5,441 bases of DNA from JAAYUK01 sp035319145 (GTDB lineage: Bacteria; Nitrospirota; Thermodesulfovibrionia; Thermodesulfovibrionales; Dissulfurispiraceae): NCBI GenBank assembly GCA_035319145.1, contig DATHDH010000241.1, positions 1-5,441 of the forward strand, written 5' to 3'. Shown here in pieces: positions 4,385 through 5,441 of this stretch. Each line of letters begins with the position of its first letter. The stretch's first letter is position 1. A model generated the notes under the pieces. It was not told the origin of the DNA. It saw nothing but the letters and a program-made list of their open reading frames with translations, and searched no databases. A program made the translations under genes and the position numbers.

Positions 4385-5152
4385 ATGCAGAGGGTTAAAA
4401 TCGGCATTATCGGAGGATCGGGCATGGACGATCCACAGTTTATGGCCTCCATGCGCGAAAAAGAGGTCAAGACCCGCTACGGAAAGCCGTCTTCGCCGCT
4501 GACAATCGGGAAGATTGGCGGCACGGATGTGGTTGTCCTCGCCCGCCACGGAAAGAGGCATACGATTTACCCGTCGGCGGTCAATTTTCGGGCAAATATC
4601 GCGGCGCTCATGAAGGAGGGCTGCACGCATATTCTGGCGACAACGGCGGTCGGCTCCCTGCGGAACACGATTCGTCCCGGCGATATCGTGTTCCCTGATC
4701 AGTTCATCGACTTTACGAAGCACAGAATGCTTACGTTTCACGAAAAAGAAGTCGTGCATACGCCGATGGCAGAGCCTTTTTGCGCGACACTCCGCTCCCA
4801 GCTTATTGCGACAGCCAGGAAGATGAAAACCCGCCATCACAAAACCGCTACGGTAATCACGATTGAGGGGCCCCGTTTTTCGACCAGGGCGGAGTCGCAT
4901 CTGTTTCGTATGTGGGGCGCCGACGTGATAAACATGTCGACCGTCCCGGAGGTTATTCTTGCAAGGGAAGCCCGCATCTGTTACCAGAGCATCGCCATGT
5001 CGACCGATTACGACTGCTGGAAGGATGGCGAAGAACCGGTGACGTGGGAGATGATAAAGACCATCATGCAAAAGAACGCCGATACCGTCAAACAGCTTAT
5101 TTTGCAAGCCATCCCGCTCGTCTCTTCATCGGCATGCGGGTGCAGGGACTAG
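4385..5152 (+). CDS. mtnP: S-methyl-5'-thioadenosine phosphorylase
   Basis: MtnP catalyses phosphorolysis of 5'-methylthioadenosine to adenine and 5-methylthioribose 1-phosphate, the entry step to methionine and adenine salvage. The 255-residue protein is of normal family length. Visible motifs are the phosphate-binding GIIGGSGMDDP (7-17), LARHGKRHTIYPSAVNFRANI (52-72), FPDQFIDFTKHR (103-114), EGPRFSTRAES (161-171), NMSTVPEVILARE (183-195) and SIAMSTDYDCW (202-212). The aspartates of TDYDCW (208, 210) correspond to the residues that recognise the 6-amino group of adenine in human MTAP, favouring MTA over guanosine/inosine substrates. ATG 4385 is chosen because AAGGGAG (4371-4377) lies seven bases upstream and the family N-terminus starts here. 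A GTG at 4382 is possible, and the frame is open back to GTG 4328 without homology. The C-terminal tail is cysteine-containing (ACGCRD). The next gene, apt, uses its product adenine. Confidence 0.96.
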   Translation: MQRVKIGIIGGSGMDDPQFMASMREKEVKTRYGKPSSPLTIGKIGGTDVVVLARHGKRHTIYPSAVNFRANIAALMKEGCTHILATTAVGSLRNTIRPGDIVFPDQFIDFTKHRMLTFHEKEVVHTPMAEPFCATLRSQLIATARKMKTRHHKTATVITIEGPRFSTRAESHLFRMWGADVINMSTVPEVILAREARICYQSIAMSTDYDCWKDGEEPVTWEMIKTIMQKNADTVKQLILQAIPLVSSSACGCRD

Positions 5153-5160
5153 GAGGGGCC

Positions 5161-5441
5161 ATGCCGATAAAATCACGCATTCGCACGATTCCCGATCACC
5201 CCAAGAAAGGGATCCTCTTTCGCGATATTACGACGCTCATCAAGGACCCGGTCGGATTCCGGATTGTCATCGACTCCTTTGCGCAGAGGTACCTGCAGGG
5301 CGATGTCACGTTTGACATTATCGTCGGCATCGAATCGCGCGGTTTCATCATCGGCGGGGCGCTCGCCTATGTCCTCGGCAAGGGATTCGTGCCGGTCAGA
5401 AAGAAGGGAAAGCTGCCCGGCGAGACGGTGCAGCACGAGTA
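5161..5441 (+). CDS. apt: adenine phosphoribosyltransferase, N-terminal part (cut by window end)
   Basis: Apt converts adenine plus PRPP to AMP and pyrophosphate in the cytoplasm. The 93 complete codons show the family's N-terminal blocks: IRTIPDHPKKGILFRDITTL (7-26), VGIESRGFIIGGALAY (55-70) and GKGFVPVRKKGKLPGETV (73-90). The PRPP-binding loop is expected further on and lies outside the window. Full-length Apt is about 170-180 residues, so roughly half is present. ATG 5161 is preceded by AGGAGG (5151-5156), which overlaps the mtnP stop codon TAG (5150-5152). The 8-base gap suggests one transcript and coupled translation with mtnP. The pairing makes biochemical sense because MtnP produces the adenine that Apt consumes. 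Confidence 0.97.
   Translation, partial: MPIKSRIRTIPDHPKKGILFRDITTLIKDPVGFRIVIDSFAQRYLQGDVTFDIIVGIESRGFIIGGALAYVLGKGFVPVRKKGKLPGETVQHE

Noticed and set aside
1..5441. CRISPR array, transposase or toxin-antitoxin system
   Set aside because: I see no regularly spaced repeats, no transposase or integrase motifs and no recognisable toxin-antitoxin pair on either strand.

Overview
This is a bacterial chromosomal segment of ordinary housekeeping genes (roughly 50-60% GC in the stretches I counted) interrupted by one AT-richer intergenic island. Two features fit a bacterium that makes Gln-tRNA and/or Asn-tRNA by transamidation and has a type II secretion or type IV pilus-like machine: a GatA amidotransferase subunit and a long secretion/pilus ATPase with an N-terminal MshEN-type region and a zinc tetracysteine. 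The proteins look like those of Nitrospirota or delta-proteobacteria-like diderms, but that is an impression; the window contains no phylogenetic marker that settles the phylum.

Layout, left to right. (1) The 5' part of gatA runs leftward off the window (470 to 1). (2) A compact divergent promoter region (about 471-617) holds two back-to-back extended -10 elements, one for gatA and one for the next gene. (3) An RluA/RluD-family 23S rRNA pseudouridine synthase (618-1556, +). (4) A GspE/PilB-family ATPase (1630-3429, +), apparently started by a promoter whose transcription start falls on the ATG itself (leaderless). (5) A 669-base gap (3430-4098) with locally low GC. It holds a small two-helix membrane-protein ORF broken by an apparent one-base slip in a G run, an imperfect direct-repeat pair, and an inverted repeat overlapping the tRNA promoter. 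(6) tRNA-Arg(ACG) with encoded CCA (4099-4175) and a strong intrinsic terminator (4188-4221). (7) A purine/methionine salvage pair: S-methyl-5'-thioadenosine phosphorylase (mtnP, 4385-5152) followed after 8 bases by apt (5161 to the window end, truncated).

How the genes work together: mtnP and apt are consecutive biochemical steps. MtnP releases adenine from methylthioadenosine (a by-product of polyamine synthesis and other SAM-consuming reactions), and Apt recaptures that adenine as AMP. GatA and RluD both serve translation but share only the divergent promoter region. The ATPase has no secretion or pilus partner in this window.

The most interesting non-coding signal is an element, TTTATGAAT-N6-GGCTARAATA, found with identical spacing just upstream of the ATPase and of mtnP. 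In both places an ATG lies at or next to the predicted transcription start. I found no clearly new defence or mobile system here. The frameshifted small membrane protein and the repeat-flanked AT-rich island are the best candidates for something undescribed.
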